Part shown: in pieces, positions 6,025-7,993 of the stretch | How positions within the stretch are numbered: the stretch's first letter is position 1 | Layout: each line of letters begins with the position of its first letter | From: Deltaproteobacteria bacterium | GTDB taxonomy: Bacteria > Desulfobacterota > Syntrophobacteria > BM002 | DNA length: 7,993 nucleotides | Direction of reading: 5' to 3' | NCBI GenBank assembly: GCA_020350905.1 | Contig: CP070843.1 | Coordinates: 2,912,498 to 2,920,490, forward strand | The notes under the pieces: model-generated | The model's input: only the letters and a program-made list of their open reading frames with translations | What the model was told of the DNA's origin: nothing | The model's database searches: none | Translations under genes and position numbers: made by a program

Positions 6025-6924
6025 CTAGGTTTCGTAAGGGGTAGGTTTGGCGTCGGCAATCAATTCCTGGTGTGCCTTATAAGCCTCCTCCACGTAACCA
6101 GGCATGCGGAAGAGGGCTGGGAGGAAGGAAGGGGAAAGGTAATGGAGTTTCAAGTCTCGGTTCTTCAACCTTTCTCCCAGATCCAGGGTTCGCGGATCAA
6201 GTTCTTTGGAAGCCAGAATGAAGCTGTGCATTGCATGAAACGAGGGCATCATGTAGGGATAGGACACGACGAACTTAAATGCAGAGGAGATGGTGTTATA
6301 CATTCTCCCATGGAGTGTGAGTCGCGTTGCCTGCAGATCCGTCCCCTGGAAACAACCGACCCCGTCCTGGCTCAGGCAGCGGTTAACCAGTTGATAGAAC
6401 TCACGGGTGAAAAGAAACACTGCCGGGCTATCTTCGGTGGGATCATTAAGATCCACAATAATCACATCAAAAATCTCTTTTTTCTGTTCAAGGAATTTCC
6501 GGCCGTCGCCAATGTGGAGTTCCAGACGCGGATCTTCATATGCTCCTTCGCTCCAGGAGCTTAGATGTTGCCGGCAGACATTCACCAGTTCCTCGTCAAT
6601 GTCAACCATTACAATCCGATTGACATCTTTATACTTTGCAACCTCCCGGATAGTTGCTCCTTCAGCGCCGCCGACAATGCAAACACTCCTTGGATTCGGA
6701 TGGATAAGCATGGCTGGGTGTACCAGGCTTTCATGGTAAATAAACTCGTCCTGTTCGGCTGATTGGGCTATGCCGTCCAAGAATAACATGCGCCCGTATT
6801 CCGCGGTGTCCACGATGTCGATCTTGGCATAGCGTGAACGGCCGGAGTAGACAGTCCGCAGGCAGCGATAGTGGACGACGACGTTTGTTGCGCCATCCTC
6901 GATAAACCAAATGGGGTCAGTCAT
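6025..6924 (-). CDS. speE: Polyamine aminopropyltransferase (SpeE family, thermospermine-synthase-like)
   Basis: Transfers aminopropyl from decarboxylated S-adenosylmethionine to a polyamine or agmatine; 299 aa, cytosolic. An N-terminal beta-domain carries FLDGIAQSAEQDEFIYHE at 48-65, with the conserved Gln, DE and YHE. The Rossmann domain has GGAEGATIRE at 85-94, where Ala replaces the third Gly of the usual GGG[DE]G, then VDIDEE at 107-112, the GDGR motif at 139-142, and active-site DLNDPTED at 158-165. Classical spermidine synthases have DSTDP there; DLxDP and the later MPSFHAMHSFILASK (226-240) instead recall Thermus SpeE and plant ACL5. The start overlaps the speD stop in ATGA, with AGGA 8 nt upstream. 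Spermidine synthase remains possible; the substrate is not settled by sequence. Confidence 0.93.
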   Translation of the reverse strand: MTDPIWFIEDGATNVVVHYRCLRTVYSGRSRYAKIDIVDTAEYGRMLFLDGIAQSAEQDEFIYHESLVHPAMLIHPNPRSVCIVGGAEGATIREVAKYKDVNRIVMVDIDEELVNVCRQHLSSWSEGAYEDPRLELHIGDGRKFLEQKKEIFDVIIVDLNDPTEDSPAVFLFTREFYQLVNRCLSQDGVGCFQGTDLQATRLTLHGRMYNTISSAFKFVVSYPYMMPSFHAMHSFILASKELDPRTLDLGERLKNRDLKLHYLSPSFLPALFRMPGYVEEAYKAHQELIADAKPTPYET

Positions 6925-7316
6925 GCCGCATCCTGGTCGGGTTTGTGTCTTATTTCAGACTGGGGGAGATCCAGGACACCACGTTTAATCTCCATTACAG
7001 AGGCATTGGCGGCTCCAAGGTTCTCTTTCAGGTAGTCGAGCGCCGTGTGGCCATTGACGGTATCGCCACAGGTGAAGATATCCAGCGCACAGTAGCCATA
7101 TTCCGGCCAGGTGTGCAAGGCGAAATGTGACTCGGCTACTACCACAACCCCGGTGATGCCATGGGGAGAAAATTGGTGGAAGAATGGTTGGATAACGGTG
7201 GCCCCGGAAAGTTGGACCGCTGCCAACAGGTGGTGTTCAAGGGTCTTGACGTCGTTCAGGAGGGTGCTGTCGCACTGAAACAACTCGATGATCAAATGTT
7301 TGCCAAGTGATTTCAT
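6921..7316 (-). CDS. speD: S-adenosylmethionine decarboxylase proenzyme, class 1B
   Basis: Pyruvoyl-dependent decarboxylase that makes the aminopropyl donor used by SpeE. The 131-aa proenzyme cleaves itself between E62 and S63 in VVVVAESHFALHTWPE, and Ser63 becomes the pyruvoyl group. His68 and Cys83 (in IFTCGD) are present; these positions match the numbering known for the Thermotoga maritima enzyme (Ser63, His68, Cys83). GKHLIIELFQCD at 5-16 is the family N-terminus. The length is normal for class 1B. Its TGA overlaps the speE ATG by 4 nt, so the two are an operon with coupled translation. The ATG at 7316 has only a weak A/G-rich RBS. No putrescine- or agmatine-forming gene is in the window. 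Confidence 0.96.
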   Translation of the reverse strand: MKSLGKHLIIELFQCDSTLLNDVKTLEHHLLAAVQLSGATVIQPFFHQFSPHGITGVVVVAESHFALHTWPEYGYCALDIFTCGDTVNGHTALDYLKENLGAANASVMEIKRGVLDLPQSEIRHKPDQDAA

Positions 7317-7392
7317 CTTTTGCAGTTACTCGCTCATGCTTGAACTGGGTCAGGTCATACCTTCGCCTTTGTGTTGAGGGTGGACAAAAATT

Positions 7393-7481
7393 GCACAGCC
7401 AGAGAAGAGGATAGCGGAAAGAGAAAAGAGTCTTTCCTTTCATGAAAAGCAGTGTTCCCGTAAACAAGGCTTGGACTGTGC
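7393..7481 (-). other. Structured leader upstream of speD (candidate)
   Basis: Between speD and its likely promoter lie about 180 nt without a gene. In + strand coordinates GCACAGCC (7393-7400) pairs with GGACTGTGC (7473-7481), 8 bp with one bulged A. Enclosed is a 7-bp hairpin, GGAAAGA (7416-7422) with TCTTTCC (7431-7437), and beside it the palindrome TTTCATGAAA (7438-7447). As part of the speD transcript this could be a regulatory 5' leader. It does not match any riboswitch family I can recall. Confidence 0.3.
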
Positions 7482-7504
7482 GAAGGAAAAAACGCTAGTC
7501 GTTT

Positions 7505-7533
7505 AGGTTAGAAAAAACATCACAAATTTGCAA
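7505..7533 (-). promoter_or_regulatory. Weak promoter candidate for speD-speE
   Basis: On the - strand TTGCAA (7533-7528) is followed after 17 nt by TAACCT (7510-7505). The -35 has four matches to consensus and the -10 has three. It is the only reasonable pair I see upstream of speD, and it overlaps the tail of the reductase remnant. Confidence 0.3.
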
Positions 7534-7678
7534 CAAAAAATTTGAACCTGATGTCCATCTCAGGAAGACGGACAAGCTTTAACCGGTGCGGGTCGGGAAT
7601 GCGCCGGCTGATTTCCTTGACCATCAATTCGCTATTGCCGAGCCTTCGAGGTGAACCTACGAGAGCCAAAATATTCAT
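7520..7678 (-). pseudogene. Truncated NADPH-dependent FMN reductase / flavodoxin-fold remnant
   Basis: A 52-codon frame that opens MNILALVGSPRRLGNSELMV, the N-terminus of the NADPH-dependent FMN reductase (iron-sulfur flavoprotein-like) family: first beta-strand, then the FMN-phosphate loop GSPRRLGNS at residues 8-16, then the first helix and the second strand ending LPEMDIR at 38-44. The frame then runs into FKFFVANL and a TGA at 7520-7522. The family is usually about 180-200 aa, so roughly three quarters, including the usual Cys-rich segment, is missing, and I could not find it in another frame downstream. A good RBS (GAGGG, then 9 nt, then ATG) is still present, so the stub may be translated. 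Most likely a deletion or rearrangement relic next to the speD promoter. Confidence 0.75.
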
Positions 7679-7704
7679 TATTACAGTCCCTCGTGAAGAT
7701 CATT

Positions 7705-7744
7705 GTAGGTCGGATCGTTTCCGCCTCGGCGGAGTTGATCCGAC
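7705..7744. repeat. REP-like palindrome with GTAG foot
   Basis: GTAG (7705-7708) is followed by an imperfect palindrome. The outer 8-bp stem is GTCGGATC (7709-7716) with GATCCGAC (7737-7744). The inner stem is CCGCC (7721-7725) with GGCGG (7728-7732), and partly pairing 4-nt joints lie between. A GTAG tetranucleotide next to a foldback is the layout of REP elements mobilised by RAYT (TnpA-REP) transposases. It lies 27 nt upstream of the reductase remnant's ATG. No RAYT gene is in the window. Confidence 0.65.
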
Positions 7745-7826
7745 AAATAACTAATCTTGTATCAGGGTTTCGTGTAACTCGTAATAGAAGGGGTGACAAG
7801 GGTTCGTTTCAAGAAACAGCCGGTCG

Positions 7827-7952
7827 TTGGCAGCAGGCAGCGGGTAGCCCCGCGACTGCGCGCGGGACAGGTGGGACAGGCTGGCAGGAAAAATGGTGTT
7901 TTTTCGTTATTCATTTCGGAGCGCCCCGCGCAGACTGTCTACTGCTTACTGG
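7827..7952. repeat. Second inverted heptad-repeat element with GC-rich core
   Basis: Left arm: 7-nt units TTGGCAG and CAGGCAG, then CGGGTAG, at 7827-7847. Right arm, read on the - strand from 7952: CCAGTAA and GCAGTAG, then ACAGTCT. Both have a GCAGYRG-like core and face inward. The core has a 6-bp hairpin CCCGCG/CGCGGG (7849-7854, 7861-7866), GGGACAGG twice 9 nt apart (7864-7871, 7873-7880), and GCCCCGCG twice (7847-7854, 7923-7930). The remaining parts of 7679-7993 contain no gene that I can support on either strand. Confidence 0.5.
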
Positions 7953-7993
7953 ACTCCACCGTGAGGCCAATGACTCGATAATTGAACTCATAG

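Noticed and set aside
5869..6564. 231-codon open frame on the + strand
   Set aside because: It lies antisense to the well-supported speE gene and runs through the heptad repeat; its translation shows no recognisable domain.
7237..7467. 76-codon open frame on the - strand overlapping the speD start
   Set aside because: It is in another frame over the speD 5' end and leader, with no domain and no RBS.
7542..7981. Two + strand open frames (7542-7754 and 7793-7981)
   Set aside because: The first is antisense to the reductase remnant and crosses the REP-like palindrome; the second is formed by the repeat element. Neither has a family match.
1..7993. A new multi-gene system (defence, secretion, secondary metabolism)
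   Set aside because: Each intact gene falls into a known transport, transcription, GTPase, acetyltransferase or polyamine family, and no set of unknown genes is clustered here.

Overview
The window reads as a chromosomal stretch of a Gram-negative, probably anaerobic bacterium. The best guess is a member of the Desulfobacterota (old Deltaproteobacteria). This rests on overall style only: roughly 50% GC by eye, a branched-chain amino acid transporter of the Liv type, a single dynamin-like GTPase gene, a class 1B SpeD, and short intergenic repeats. No marker gene fixes the taxon.

Layout. On the + strand, 1-2325 is the 3' part of a liv operon: livM (5' end outside the window), livG and livF, tightly packed. 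An intergenic region of about 310 bases follows. It holds a nested inverted repeat, a good sigma70-type promoter, an attenuator-like hairpin with a T-rich tail, and a near-perfect Shine-Dalgarno. These lead into greA (2635-3117). The end of greA overlaps by 17 nt the start of a 745-codon dynamin-family GTPase gene (3101-5338). A short AT-rich gap then leads to a RimI-like GNAT acetyltransferase (5416-5856). Almost the whole convergent gap 5857-6024 is a repeat element built of 7-nt units in inverted orientation.

On the - strand, speD (6921-7316) and speE (6025-6924) form a two-gene polyamine operon with an ATGA stop/start overlap. SpeD makes decarboxylated S-adenosylmethionine, and SpeE transfers its aminopropyl group to a polyamine acceptor. 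SpeE resembles the thermospermine synthase / Thermus aminopropyltransferase group more than classical spermidine synthases. Upstream of speD lie a long, possibly structured leader and a weak promoter. Next comes a 52-codon remnant of an NADPH-dependent FMN reductase/flavodoxin-fold gene (7520-7678, - strand), then a REP-like palindrome with a GTAG foot (7705-7744), and a second inverted 7-nt-unit repeat element (7827-7952).

The protein genes are mostly familiar housekeeping and transport families. I see no defence system, CRISPR array or phage. The signals most worth following are non-coding: the two heptad-repeat elements, the REP-like palindrome, and the greA leader, which has the layout of an attenuated transcript.
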